Source: Bacteroidales bacterium (GTDB taxonomy: Bacteria > Bacteroidota > Bacteroidia > Bacteroidales > M50B96). Taken from it: a DNA stretch of 64,000 nt. A program made the translations under genes and the position numbers. Positions within the stretch are counted from its first letter, which is position 1. Each line of letters opens with the position of its first letter. Where the stretch lies: positions 1 to 64,000 of the forward strand of contig JAIOYV010000001.1 of NCBI GenBank assembly GCA_021740905.1, in the 5' to 3' direction. The notes below the pieces were generated by a model, which did no database searches, was not told the origin of the DNA, and worked only from the letters and a program-made list of their open reading frames with translations. Of the stretch, positions 37,277-46,602 are shown in pieces.

Positions 37277-37801
37277 TTATCGGATCATAGCATCCAGTTT
37301 GGCTAAATCCAGACCATTTTTTCTATAGTGCTCACGAGCTAGTTCAAGCAATGTAAAACCGTCATCATATCCGACCATTTTACCGTCTTCAACCTTGTCC
37401 AGATAAATTAATCCACCGGACAATACAAAGAATGTCATCATTGGTTCTGTTGCATCTTCATCCACTACCAAAGTATGGGCTTCTCCTGCAGGTTCGTAAA
37501 TAAATGTACCTGGAGTGGCAACCCAGTCATGCTCTAAATAACGCCAGCTACCGCGAAGCGTCATCCCATAGACTGTGCTTATATGGTAATGAGGATTAAG
37601 TTTTGCACCTGGCATGATTTTCAAAACATTGGAAAAACCACCAGTAGTTACATTAAACTGAAGGGGAAGAAACCATGCTCCTTCTACATAAGGTACCCAA
37701 TAACGTTCGTCATCGAGATCTGTATCTACTGAGAATTCATGGTGTTCGCGTTGATTTGGCTTAAGGCCGTCCGTAAATGTTCTAAATGTTTCAATTGGCA
37801 T
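37277..37801 (-). CDS. Cupin dioxygenase-like protein (2,4'-dihydroxyacetophenone dioxygenase type)
   Basis: 174 residues, a single cupin barrel. Metal-site residues are seen in KLNPHYHISTVYG (HxH) and EPAGEAHTLV (His). The WVPYVEGAWFLPLQFNV start resembles acetylacetone and dihydroxyacetophenone dioxygenases, non-haem iron enzymes that cleave C-C bonds. It sits between the ankyrin gene and the second palindrome region. Confidence 0.75.
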   Translation of the reverse strand: MPIETFRTFTDGLKPNQREHHEFSVDTDLDDERYWVPYVEGAWFLPLQFNVTTGGFSNVLKIMPGAKLNPHYHISTVYGMTLRGSWRYLEHDWVATPGTFIYEPAGEAHTLVVDEDATEPMMTFFVLSGGLIYLDKVEDGKMVGYDDGFTLLELAREHYRKNGLDLAKLDAMIR

Positions 37802-37840
37802 AATAAATTGTTTTAAATTATTAATAAATAAATGTCTTTT

Positions 37841-38917
37841 CTATTTCTGATCTGTCTTCGCTTTAATTAGTTCTGCTAGTTTGGAGTAGCCTAAAGCTAC
37901 AGCCAGGCTGTATGGTGTATTTCCGTCGAATCCTTTTAAATCTGTTCTTGCATCGGTTTCAAGCAATACCTTTAAGCACTCTTCGTGACCATGCCATACA
38001 CAATCATGCATGGCCGTATAACCATTATAAGGGCCCTGGGCATTAACCTCAACTAAGCCTTGAGACAACACTAATTTCATCGACTCAGGATGACCCGCAA
38101 AGGCAGCTTTATGCAAGGGAGTGGCTTTTAATAGATAGTCCACAATTTTTGGATTGGCACCTGCATTGATCAGCTTTTCTACGATCTCTGTAAATCCATT
38201 AAAACAGGCCACTAATAATGGTGTCTGGCCATCATTGCCGCTTCCAAGTACTGGCGATTGTTCATTTACATTTGCCCCTTTTGCTATAAGTTGTTCTACC
38301 GCTTTAAGATCATTGGCTGCTACGGCTTTCATTAACTGCTGTTTATCTAGTATCTCAGCATTTTTTTTCTCTTGCTTCTCCAGCAATTCGCGTATCGTTT
38401 TGCCCCAGCTTTCTTTTTCAGGAATCGTACTGCCTGCAGTCCAGTTTACTTCATTACCAACAAAATCCCAAACAGTGCCACCGTAATGTGTCTTGATGTC
38501 AATTGCAGCACCTCTTTCCAAGAGAAATTTCACCATCCCTGGTTTCTTCGCCCATATTGCATCAATTACTGGTGTATGACCAACTGTTGCTGACTGGAGG
38601 TTAATAAAGGCACCTTTATCAAGAATAAGTTTTGCAACATCAGTCACTCCACTTTGTGCGGCTTTGTGAAGCGCAGAAGCCCCAAGTGTTGAATCCATTG
38701 CAAACACATCTGCCCCGGCAGCAAGTAAAATGTCTGTCATTTGTACATTTCCAAAACCCGCTGCGATCATTAATAAGGTATAAGGAGTAGGGCCTCTTCT
38801 ATTTACATCAGCACCCTGTTTTATTAATTCGGTGGCCTTATTAAGATCATTGCATTGCACGGCCATTAATAGCGCAATTTCTTTTGAAACTAAATTTTCG
38901 TTATTCTTCATATCCAT
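37841..38917 (-). CDS. Ankyrin-repeat protein
   Basis: 358 residues with two blocks of ankyrin repeats (about 10-150 and 195-350; repeat marks such as TLLMIAAGFGNVQMTDILLAAG and TPLHKAAFAGHPESMKLVL). The blocks are joined by a Lys/Glu-rich helix. There is no signal peptide and no enzyme domain. The two blocks begin with similar LMAVQCNDLNKA and LMKAVAANDLKA segments, which points to internal duplication. A scaffold or inhibitor role for the neighbouring enzymes is inferred. Confidence 0.88.
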   Translation of the reverse strand: MDMKNNENLVSKEIALLMAVQCNDLNKATELIKQGADVNRRGPTPYTLLMIAAGFGNVQMTDILLAAGADVFAMDSTLGASALHKAAQSGVTDVAKLILDKGAFINLQSATVGHTPVIDAIWAKKPGMVKFLLERGAAIDIKTHYGGTVWDFVGNEVNWTAGSTIPEKESWGKTIRELLEKQEKKNAEILDKQQLMKAVAANDLKAVEQLIAKGANVNEQSPVLGSGNDGQTPLLVACFNGFTEIVEKLINAGANPKIVDYLLKATPLHKAAFAGHPESMKLVLSQGLVEVNAQGPYNGYTAMHDCVWHGHEECLKVLLETDARTDLKGFDGNTPYSLAVALGYSKLAELIKAKTDQK

Positions 38918-38960
38918 ATTTGTTTATGTTTATTTCTATACTATTTAAAATCTTTCTTTT

Positions 38961-40496
38961 TTAGGAATCCATCTTAATCATGTCGGCACATTTTTCTGCA
39001 ATCATTCCTATAGCTGCATGGGTGTTCCCCGAAGTTATAAAGGGCATCACAGAGGCATCGGCAATCCGAAGACCGCTAATACCATTCACCTTTAATTCAG
39101 GATCGACAACGGCCATGGCATCTAAACCCATTTTGCACGAACCTACCTGATGGTGATAAGAATCAGAATTATTCCGCACAAAATCTTCAAGATCTTTTTT
39201 GCTTTTGATCGAATTTGGAGCTGGAATTAATTCTTGCTTGACCCACTCTTTTAATGGAGAGGTTGAGAAAATTTCACGAGCTAATTCAACGCCATACATC
39301 ATACGGTCCACATCACTTCTAACACTTAAATAGTTTGGATTCACTAAGGGTTTTTCCAAAGGGTTTTTGCTGGCCAATCGGACCCATCCTCTCGACAAGG
39401 GCCTTTCAAGACCTGGTAGGATTGAAACAGAATTTGGATGACCTTGTCCAACAATAATGTTAAAAGGAACATGCACTAAGCCAAGTTGTAAATCGGGACC
39501 AATCCAACCCGGACTGGATTTCAAAAACATAGCTGCCTCGGAAAGGTTAAGGTTTCCTTCTGGAACCGGTTGAGAACATTCGTTTATCACACCGGTAAGG
39601 ACATGATTATGGAAATTTTCGCCCACCCCTTTTAGGTCGGCTTGTACTTTAATATCAAATTTTTCCAGATGCTCAGCATTTCCTATTCCTGAAAGCTGCA
39701 AAATATGAGGGCTTTCAATTGCGCCCGCAGAAAGGATAACTTCTTTATTCGAATAAGCCTTAACAAGTACTTTGTCTTTTATGAACTCAACACCCAAACA
39801 TTTTTCGTTCTCAATAATTAATCGGGTCACATGCGAAAAAGTACTTACTGTAAGATTTTGCCTTGTTAAAGCCGGAGCCAGATAGGCTTCAACCGCCGAA
39901 TGTCTTTTCCCATCCTTAATATTTACATGATGCCATCCTGCGCCGATCATCTTATCAGGATGGTTAAAATCGGGCGTTTCAGGGTAACCTAAATTCAAAC
40001 AGGCATCAATAAAAGCTTTGGATACCGGATTGGGATTATGATCTTTTGCATTGATTACAGACATCATCCCATTCTGCCCTGCCAAGGGATTGGTATCGTC
40101 TTCCTGCATTTCAAGTTTCTGAAAATAAGGAACCACATCGTCGAAAGCCCAGCCTGGAGCGCCGCTGTATGCCCAATTGTCAAAATCGGAACGGTGTCCC
40201 CGGATGTGCATCATGATGTACAAATTGCTGGAACCTCCTGCCAATTTGCCTCTGGGTTCGTACGTTTTTCGGGAGTTTAATCCCGTTTGAGGAGTAGACG
40301 AGTATCCCCAATCGATTTCTGATCCCAATAAGGTGTACCATAGTGCCGGATTAGCCACATTGGCTGGAGCGGAACTTGGTGGACCGCCAGCTTCGATCAA
40401 CAATACAGATACATCCGGATTTTCTGAAAGACGGTTAGCCAGGATACTTCCTGCTGTTCCTGCCCCAATAAGGATATAATCGAAATGTTCTGTCAT
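38961..40496 (-). CDS. GMC-family FAD oxidoreductase
   Basis: 511 residues. The N-terminal dinucleotide motif is ILIGAGTAGSILANRLSE, followed by the GMC signature region YEPRGKLAGGSSNLYIMMH. The active-site His is in SYHHQVGSCKMG, and the C-terminal FAD segment reads RIADASVMPFITSGNTHAA. Relatives oxidise choline, glucose, or aliphatic and aromatic alcohols. There is no signal peptide. The substrate is unknown. The TPP enzyme and dioxygenase in the same run suggest an aromatic or alpha-keto compound route. Confidence 0.9.
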   Translation of the reverse strand: MTEHFDYILIGAGTAGSILANRLSENPDVSVLLIEAGGPPSSAPANVANPALWYTLLGSEIDWGYSSTPQTGLNSRKTYEPRGKLAGGSSNLYIMMHIRGHRSDFDNWAYSGAPGWAFDDVVPYFQKLEMQEDDTNPLAGQNGMMSVINAKDHNPNPVSKAFIDACLNLGYPETPDFNHPDKMIGAGWHHVNIKDGKRHSAVEAYLAPALTRQNLTVSTFSHVTRLIIENEKCLGVEFIKDKVLVKAYSNKEVILSAGAIESPHILQLSGIGNAEHLEKFDIKVQADLKGVGENFHNHVLTGVINECSQPVPEGNLNLSEAAMFLKSSPGWIGPDLQLGLVHVPFNIIVGQGHPNSVSILPGLERPLSRGWVRLASKNPLEKPLVNPNYLSVRSDVDRMMYGVELAREIFSTSPLKEWVKQELIPAPNSIKSKKDLEDFVRNNSDSYHHQVGSCKMGLDAMAVVDPELKVNGISGLRIADASVMPFITSGNTHAAIGMIAEKCADMIKMDS

Positions 40497-40517
40497 AAAG
40501 CTACGATTTAAAAACTT

Positions 40518-40898
40518 TTAAAATTGATCAAGAAAAGGTTTGAATGGCTTTGAATCGTGAAAGTTGGCCATGTAAACTATTTTGCCATCCTTAATTTCAA
40601 AGTAATTCATTACTTCTGCCTCAATAGGAATATCAGGAAATTTGGAAGCCCGTGCCGAAATATGTGAAACAGCTGCGGCCTTATTTCCATCAACCAAAAT
40701 ATGAATTGGTTTATTTTTGAAAACTGCATATACATTGCCCATCCCAGCCATCATTGTGCGGAGGGTAGCCAGCGATTCGATGTGTCCGGCCAATTGCTCG
40801 TCCATCACCTGATTTTCGTCGAATAAGTCGCACCAGGCTGTCCAGTTTCCACTGTTTGCATGAACGTAGTAGGTTTCGATAATTTCTTTTATAGTCAT
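40518..40898 (-). CDS. SnoaL/NTF2-like small protein
   Basis: 126 residues, one NTF2-fold domain (TIKEIIETYYVHANSGNWTAW ... KDGKIVYMANFHD). Members act as small isomerases, hydrolases or ligand-binding proteins. It ends 21 nt before the GMC gene. Confidence 0.8.
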   Translation of the reverse strand: MTIKEIIETYYVHANSGNWTAWCDLFDENQVMDEQLAGHIESLATLRTMMAGMGNVYAVFKNKPIHILVDGNKAAAVSHISARASKFPDIPIEAEVMNYFEIKDGKIVYMANFHDSKPFKPFLDQF

Positions 40899-41012
40899 AA
40901 GGAATATAATTTATTTGTTGTTCCGAATAAATTGAAGGTCATGTAAAAAGTAGTGTTGCAAATGCTTATGGGCTTAAGAAACAACACGACAGGTATTCAA
41001 ATTCACCATTTA
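40899..41012. other. 114-nt gap inside the enzyme run
   Basis: No gene is present. It is long enough for an internal promoter, but no clear -7 box or palindrome stands out. Confidence 0.35.
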
Positions 41013-41435
41013 TTATAGAGTTGCTGAACCTTCGTGGTATTTAATGTCATCCACAACATATTTTGTAATGACAAGTTTGCCCGCAATAACTTTCATTTCC
41101 CAGGTTTGGTAGGCATCACATACTATTCTTTTGCTGTATGCTTCCGGTGCATTCCATAAACTGGCTTCCCATTGCACGACCACTTTTACAGATGCTGAAT
41201 CTCCCGAAATTACAGGACTTACTTCTTTTACAGTATGCACTTCGTCAAAGAATATTCGGATTACACGCTGAAACCATCCTTCAAATCCGGCGTGACCGGT
41301 TATTGTGGCTTCAGGGAAAACCATTTCCAATTCTTTATCGGCCAGAAGGGGTAGAAAATCAACTTGTGGCGCATGAACATCAAGTAGTTTGTACCAGTTC
41401 ACTGCAAATTCATGTATCGATTGTTTTGTCATCAT
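41013..41435 (-). CDS. Second SnoaL/NTF2-like protein
   Basis: 140 residues with an NTF2-like fold (FAVNWYKLLDVHAPQVDFLPL ... GHAGFEGWFQRVIRIF). It is distantly similar to the 126-residue protein downstream. It lies 27 nt after the TPP enzyme. A small ligand-binding or isomerase role is inferred. Confidence 0.8.
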   Translation of the reverse strand: MMTKQSIHEFAVNWYKLLDVHAPQVDFLPLLADKELEMVFPEATITGHAGFEGWFQRVIRIFFDEVHTVKEVSPVISGDSASVKVVVQWEASLWNAPEAYSKRIVCDAYQTWEMKVIAGKLVITKYVVDDIKYHEGSATL

Positions 41436-41462
41436 TTTCTTAATTCTTTGTTTTTATAAAAT

Positions 41463-43169
41463 TTATTGGCCACAAATTTTGTTGATTAGTTCAGGCCTTA
41501 TATCTCCTTTTAGCACCAGGTCGATCAAAAATGGCTCATCGTCAGCGAGCATTTTATCAATAGCTGGTGCAATGTCTTCCGGTTTCTCAACTCGTACTGA
41601 ATTTACTCCCATCGATTTTGCAATCTGATCGAATTGAAGGGCTGGGTAAGAAAGATCAAAGGGAAGTGGGAAATCATGCTTGCCAATTTCGCGTTCTTTC
41701 CAATATTGATCGATGTTCAACTGCAATAATTTATACGTACCATTGTTGCACACAATAAATTTTGCACCCACCTTATGGCGCACTGCCGACCAAAGAGCTT
41801 GAATTGTGTACATCGAACCTCCATCGCCGGTAAAGCCAACTACGGTTTTTTCAGGATGTAATAATTTTACGCCTATGGCTCCGGGTATTCCCACACCCAG
41901 CGAACCGCCACGGGTATAAAAAATATCTCCCGGATTTCTGGGTGGCATATATCGGGTAATGGGTGGTGAACTGGTCAAAGCCTCGTCAAAAATGACGTGG
42001 TCTTTAGGAAGTTTAGCTGCTAGTACTTTTGCAAAATCGGCCATATTCAAAGGGATTTGCCCCTTTATTTTATCATCCGCTTTTATTTCGACTGCTAATC
42101 TTTCGGCTTTGGCTTGCCCGATTTCCAGAGTTCTTTTTGTGGAATATGTTTTTTGCTCTGTAGTAATCAATGACTCCAGTCTGTTGACTAAGGCCTGAAG
42201 GGTAAGTTTAGGATCGCAAACTGCACCCAGATCAACCCGGTGATTTTTTGCAATCTCATACGCATTCAAATCAAAATGAATCACCCTCGCATCCGGATTG
42301 TATATCTCGCCTAAATGAGGAAAAACCTCCGGCATCATATACGTTCCAACAACCAGGTTGCAATCTCCTTTCGAAGTAATAGGTTTGCTGTACGAGCCAA
42401 ACATGTGGCCGGTAGTTCCCTGGTAAAGAGGATGCTCATTGTCCATGATGAAATCCCCAAATTCAACACCGTATACTTCGGCGCCAAGTAGCTCGGCTAC
42501 CTTGGTCAATTCGGTAGTGGCACCTGAATAAGCAACGCCATCGCCAATAAAAATCATAGGCTTTTCAGCTTTCAGTAGCATTTTGGCTGCTTCATCAATA
42601 ATCGACGGATCGGGTAAAACCCTTGTTGACGGAATGGATGTTGGCATTACGATTTCATCATTGATCTCATCCAGAATATCCATTGGAATACACACATAAA
42701 CTGGTCCCATGGGTGCGGTGGCAGCAATCTTTGTGGCTCTTCTGATGGTTCTCAAAAGTGATCGGGAGTCGGTAACTAAGGTTGAATATTTAGTGACTGG
42801 GGCCATCATGGCAACTAAATCATTAGCCATTTGTGCATCCATGTTCATGTATTTTATTCCTGCATCGCCACCAATAACAACCAATGGCGAATGACCTCTT
42901 TTTGCCTGGTATAGCGCTCCCACTGCGTTGCCAATGCCGGGCGAACTATGTAATTGAACCAATGTAGGTTTCTGGCTTGCTCTTGCATAACCATCGGCCA
43001 TTAATACTGCAACACTTTCCTGAAGGCTTAGGATGTACTTCATCTCTGGATAGTTGTCCAGGGCATCCAAAAAGCCCTGCTCAACAGTTCCAGGATTGCC
43101 AAACATGTGATCCATGCCATCGACAAGGAATTGTTCAATTATTTTCGTATTACCATCTTTACCAGCCAT
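41463..43169 (-). CDS. TPP-dependent enzyme, benzoylformate-decarboxylase-like
   Basis: 568 residues from the ATG at 43169. An upstream ATG at 43196 would add nine residues and a longer overlap, so I prefer 43169, which follows AGGGGAC. The domains are Pyr, central and PP. The TPP-activating Glu30 is in GNPGTVEQGF. LHSSPGIGNAVGALYQA resembles the active-site His loop of benzoylformate decarboxylase. The PP-domain motif GDGGSMYT ... NNGTYK binds Mg-TPP. A decarboxylase or lyase acting on an aromatic or aliphatic alpha-keto acid is likely. It overlaps the DJ-1 gene upstream by 11 nt. Confidence 0.87.
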   Translation of the reverse strand: MAGKDGNTKIIEQFLVDGMDHMFGNPGTVEQGFLDALDNYPEMKYILSLQESVAVLMADGYARASQKPTLVQLHSSPGIGNAVGALYQAKRGHSPLVVIGGDAGIKYMNMDAQMANDLVAMMAPVTKYSTLVTDSRSLLRTIRRATKIAATAPMGPVYVCIPMDILDEINDEIVMPTSIPSTRVLPDPSIIDEAAKMLLKAEKPMIFIGDGVAYSGATTELTKVAELLGAEVYGVEFGDFIMDNEHPLYQGTTGHMFGSYSKPITSKGDCNLVVGTYMMPEVFPHLGEIYNPDARVIHFDLNAYEIAKNHRVDLGAVCDPKLTLQALVNRLESLITTEQKTYSTKRTLEIGQAKAERLAVEIKADDKIKGQIPLNMADFAKVLAAKLPKDHVIFDEALTSSPPITRYMPPRNPGDIFYTRGGSLGVGIPGAIGVKLLHPEKTVVGFTGDGGSMYTIQALWSAVRHKVGAKFIVCNNGTYKLLQLNIDQYWKEREIGKHDFPLPFDLSYPALQFDQIAKSMGVNSVRVEKPEDIAPAIDKMLADDEPFLIDLVLKGDIRPELINKICGQ

Positions 43170-43989
43170 AACGTTTTGTCCCCTTGTCAAGTACATTTAC
43201 AAATTGTTCCCCAAACTCATGAGAGCATTGTAAGGACCTAGCTGTTATAAATGGATAATCAACGATTACCGAAGTTTCTTTTCCGAAATTACCATGAAAT
43301 TGACCTTCAGGACCTACAGCATCCGTCATGGCATATTCTAAAACATAAGGTGGTGGCCCCATATTAAGGTCAGTGTGTAAGAATCCGGTGCCGTCATGAT
43401 AATCATATTCAATGCAGTGGCCTGTTACATGCTTCCCTCTTATAATACATTTTCGCTCATTAAAATCACGCGCATAGGCAAGTACCATAACACCGTAACA
43501 TATTGCTGCAATGGGTTTATCAGCTCTATTAAATCCTAATACTATTTCATGCAATCGCTGGTTGTTCACCATGTCGATAATCGGGCCACTTCCCCCTACT
43601 AAAAAGATTGCATCATATTTTTCGGTAAGTATTTTTTGCGATTCTTTGACTTTCACATAATAGTTTTCCAATTCACGTAAGTAATGAGTGGCTGAAGTAT
43701 AGGGTCGTTCAGGAATAAAATCATTCATTGACAAAGGCTGCTCAAGACGTTTTTCAGCTTCAAAAGCCTTCACCAATTCTGCATCGGATGGAGTTGTTAC
43801 ACAAACTCCAAGAGGTGGGTCAACATATTCGGTATTGTAACTGGGTGGTAAGGCTTCGGCTTTTTTCCCAAATTGTGTCATAAAATCAATTTGATATCCT
43901 GCAGCTTCAAGCTTTTGCAAAGGACCTACTAATTCTATTCCCCAATAACCGTATTCAGAAAGTATGGCTAAAACCTTATGTGTCTTCAT
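43159..43989 (-). CDS. DJ-1/PfpI-family protein, first gene of the 31-kb run
   Basis: 276 residues, longer than typical DJ-1 (about 190). The elbow reads IAAICYGVMVLAYA, so Tyr follows the Cys where His is usual, as in Hsp31-like members. An LVGGSGPIIDM loop is also present. The start is ATG at 43989 with GGGAG just upstream. It is the first gene after a 410-nt gap and therefore the likely promoter-proximal gene of the run. Confidence 0.85.
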   Translation of the reverse strand: MKTHKVLAILSEYGYWGIELVGPLQKLEAAGYQIDFMTQFGKKAEALPPSYNTEYVDPPLGVCVTTPSDAELVKAFEAEKRLEQPLSMNDFIPERPYTSATHYLRELENYYVKVKESQKILTEKYDAIFLVGGSGPIIDMVNNQRLHEIVLGFNRADKPIAAICYGVMVLAYARDFNERKCIIRGKHVTGHCIEYDYHDGTGFLHTDLNMGPPPYVLEYAMTDAVGPEGQFHGNFGKETSVIVDYPFITARSLQCSHEFGEQFVNVLDKGTKRYGW

Positions 43990-44017
43990 TGATCTCCCTC
44001 GCTGTGTTAATTTAGAC

Positions 44018-44025
44018 TAAATATA
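44018..44025 (-). promoter_or_regulatory. Possible -7 promoter box of the enzyme run
   Basis: Read on the minus strand the octamer is TATATTTA, one base from TAnnTTTG, 29 nt before the DJ-1 start codon. No clear -33 partner is visible. Confidence 0.35.
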
Positions 44026-44276
44026 AATAATGAGACCTAAACCTCCGATTTGAGGAATTGTTCAATTAAAAAAGAAATAATCTACATTATTTAAGTTATT
44101 CACTTATGTAGATATTTGGATATTTCAGACTGATTATAATGATCTATATGTTAGCATTCATGATATATTGCATGGAAAAACTACCTGTTGATAAGTTGTA
44201 TTTCACTGAGGATGTGCTACAATTTCTACAATTTAGAATTATCAAAGTGCGATATTAATGGCCAATTCACAAGCAC

Positions 44277-44315
44277 AAAAATCACAAAATAAATTATTGT
44301 GAATTCGTGATTTTT
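44277..44315. terminator. AT-rich stem after the LytS-type kinase gene
   Basis: AAAAATCAC (44277-44285) and GTGATTTTT (44307-44315) form a 9-bp stem ending in T/A runs on both strands. It lies about 85 nt after the kinase stop codon and may terminate that transcript. Confidence 0.45.
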
Positions 44316-44398
44316 TAAAACTCAAATTTTCGATTTAATTCTTGTAGTTCGAATTGATTTGCTGATGACTTGAAATCACGTCCCGACTAAACTACCCC

Positions 44399-46480
44399 CT
44401 ACAATTTTCCCGGCAACCGAAAAACCACTTTTGTCCCGACGCCTATCCCCGCTTCATCTTTCAGGTCGATTATCTCCAGACTGATTTTCTGTTTCAGTTT
44501 TTTGTTTATCACCGCAATCCGTTCCCTGGTAATCTGTGTGGCAAGCGATTTATAGTTATTGTCCAGTTTTATCGAAGTTTCCTGCGCTCGGGCCCTGCCA
44601 ATGCCATCGTCTTCGATGGTATACATGATGTTTCCTTTTTCATGATAAATACTGATCTGAATATGTCCTGTAGTTTCTTTGTTTCTGAATCCATGTTCGA
44701 TGGCATTTTCGATAAAGGGCTGTGCCAGCATGGGAGGGATATGAATTTCTGTCGGGTCAAGTGTTTCATCCATCGATATGGAATAATCAAACTTTTCGGG
44801 GAAACGGATTTTCTGCAAGGACAGATAGTTTTCGATGGTGCTGATCTCTTGCTCCAGGGGAATAAATTCATCTACCGAACTATCGAGGATGTTGCGCATC
44901 AACTTTGAAAAACGCGCCAGGTAGGTACTGGCCTTTTCGGGTTCTTCGTTGATGATGGAGTTTTGGATGCTGGCCAACGAGTTGAATATGAAATGGGGGT
45001 TCATTTGCGAACGGAGGAGCTTTTGCTGCAACTGCATGTTTTTTTGACTGGACTTTATCCTATTCTGCCGGATGTAAAGAATACCAATCAGAAGGATTAG
45101 GATTAAAAACCCAAGAAAACTAAAGAGCAATAAACGGGTTTGATGAGTTTTTCTTTTCTGGATCTCATTCTCCCGGGCCAATAATTCAATCTTTTGCTCC
45201 TTATTTTCAGATTCATATTTTAATTTTAGCTCCATCAATTCTGTCCTGTTTTGAAACTTTAGAATTTCGTCTTTGATGGTCAATGTTGAATCTATAATTT
45301 TCAGAGCTTTGTCTTGATGGTTAGTAATTTGGTACAACTCCATAAGGTTTGTAAGCCCTTCCAAAATCCCAAGTTTTCCATGAAATTTTCTATAGGCAGT
45401 TGGCGAGGACATCCAGGTTTCATCGGTAACATCAATAAATTTGTTGAAATGTGCATCATTAAAGAGTAGACCTGTTGAATCGATTATATATCCAAGCCTG
45501 GTCGCTTCTTCGTAATTTGAAATTGATTTTTCGTATTCTCCTCTTGATTTATAAAACATCCCCAGTTTGATACAAGCTTTCATTTCGCCCCGGGTGTAAT
45601 GTATTGCTTTGCATTGTTGGTAGCACTTGTTTATAAATATCATTGCGCTGTCGGGTTGATTGGCAGCTAAATAATAGTCTCCAATTTTGAGAAAAACATT
45701 AGCATTAAGTGCCATCTCTTCCACAAAATTAAAATCCATAAGAGCAAGCGAACTTTTGTACAATTCAATTGCCTTATCCATTTCACGCCATTGAAAATAT
45801 ATATCGCCCATTGAATAGGCAACAATAAGTTTTTCAAGTCTCGGAGGTTCCATGTTAGAGGTATACCTGAGAAATCGATTGAAATAATCCAAAGCTACCT
45901 GATAGTTTCCAATTCGAAAAGCTCCACCCCCTATTATTACGAGCATGGAAGCGGCCATATTCTTATTCCCAACTTCATCATGGTACTTCCGTGCTTCTTC
46001 ATAGTGATTGATAATTTGTTGCTCATCGGCTTTTGAAAAATAATAGATATAGCCCATGCGCTCGTAGATCAACATGCTTAACTCAGGTATGTTTAAGCTT
46101 TGGGCTATCCCATAAGCCTGTGTTTGATATTGGAATGCTTTGATAAATTCGCTTTGCAAAAAGTAATAGAACCCTATATTCGAGAGGGCAAAAGCTTTTC
46201 CGACAGGATATGAAAATTCTTCAGAAGCTGCTAAAGTAGCCTGTGACAAGCTGAATGACCTCTCAGGATCATAATTGACAATTATTGCGGCTATTTGATT
46301 TTCAATGTTAATTTTATTTGTACCTGTGGAATTAGCCAGTTCTTTTTCCAGGCGAACAACCTCTATACTATCGCGGAGGTAGAACATTTGGGAATAGGCG
46401 ATTCCATGAGACAGCAAAATAATAAAGAGGAATGGAATAATTTTACGCAATGCCAATTTTGGTTGATCGATCAATATCAT
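44399..46480 (-). CDS. LytS-type sensor histidine kinase with TPR sensor region
   Basis: 693 residues. A signal segment (about 12-30) leads to a periplasmic TPR-like region (about 55-400), a coiled coil, a membrane segment (LLLFSFLGFLILILLIGI, about 445-465) and a His_kinase domain with His496 in LRSQMNPHFIFNSLASI. The HATPase boxes are FIENAIEHGFRN and DDGIGRARA. The partner regulator gene starts upstream on the same strand, with 122 nt between them. Together they form a typical LytS/LytTR pair, the likely controller of the LytTR-box promoters. Confidence 0.92.
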   Translation of the reverse strand: MILIDQPKLALRKIIPFLFIILLSHGIAYSQMFYLRDSIEVVRLEKELANSTGTNKINIENQIAAIIVNYDPERSFSLSQATLAASEEFSYPVGKAFALSNIGFYYFLQSEFIKAFQYQTQAYGIAQSLNIPELSMLIYERMGYIYYFSKADEQQIINHYEEARKYHDEVGNKNMAASMLVIIGGGAFRIGNYQVALDYFNRFLRYTSNMEPPRLEKLIVAYSMGDIYFQWREMDKAIELYKSSLALMDFNFVEEMALNANVFLKIGDYYLAANQPDSAMIFINKCYQQCKAIHYTRGEMKACIKLGMFYKSRGEYEKSISNYEEATRLGYIIDSTGLLFNDAHFNKFIDVTDETWMSSPTAYRKFHGKLGILEGLTNLMELYQITNHQDKALKIIDSTLTIKDEILKFQNRTELMELKLKYESENKEQKIELLARENEIQKRKTHQTRLLLFSFLGFLILILLIGILYIRQNRIKSSQKNMQLQQKLLRSQMNPHFIFNSLASIQNSIINEEPEKASTYLARFSKLMRNILDSSVDEFIPLEQEISTIENYLSLQKIRFPEKFDYSISMDETLDPTEIHIPPMLAQPFIENAIEHGFRNKETTGHIQISIYHEKGNIMYTIEDDGIGRARAQETSIKLDNNYKSLATQITRERIAVINKKLKQKISLEIIDLKDEAGIGVGTKVVFRLPGKL

Positions 46481-46544
46481 TAGTAAGAATTTGAAATTAG
46501 AAAATATTTGCTCTCTGTCCTTAACCTTTTGCCATCTTCCAACT

Positions 46545-46602
46545 GCTGACTAACTGTCGGCTAAGAACTGCCGCCTGCCAACTGCCGCCTGGAAACTGCC
46601 TA
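46545..46602. repeat. Tandem ACTGCC-type repeats
   Basis: Irregular units of AACTGCCGCCTGCC style fill the gap between kinase and regulator. Related units in reverse orientation lie at 47461-47515, so the regulator gene is flanked by inverted microrepeat arrays. Confidence 0.5.

Larger units (their letters stand above)
43990..44398. other. 410-nt gap before the 31-kb run
   Basis: This gap contains a possible promoter (44018-44025), a bidirectional stem (44277-44315) and a weak 39-codon plus-strand frame at 44139-44258 that I do not accept. No other gene is seen. Confidence 0.5.

Noticed and set aside
44139-44258. A 39-codon plus-strand frame in the gap before the DJ-1 gene
   Set aside because: It has no recognisable domain, no clear ribosome site and an internal run of several possible ATG starts. 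It is too short to support without homologues.
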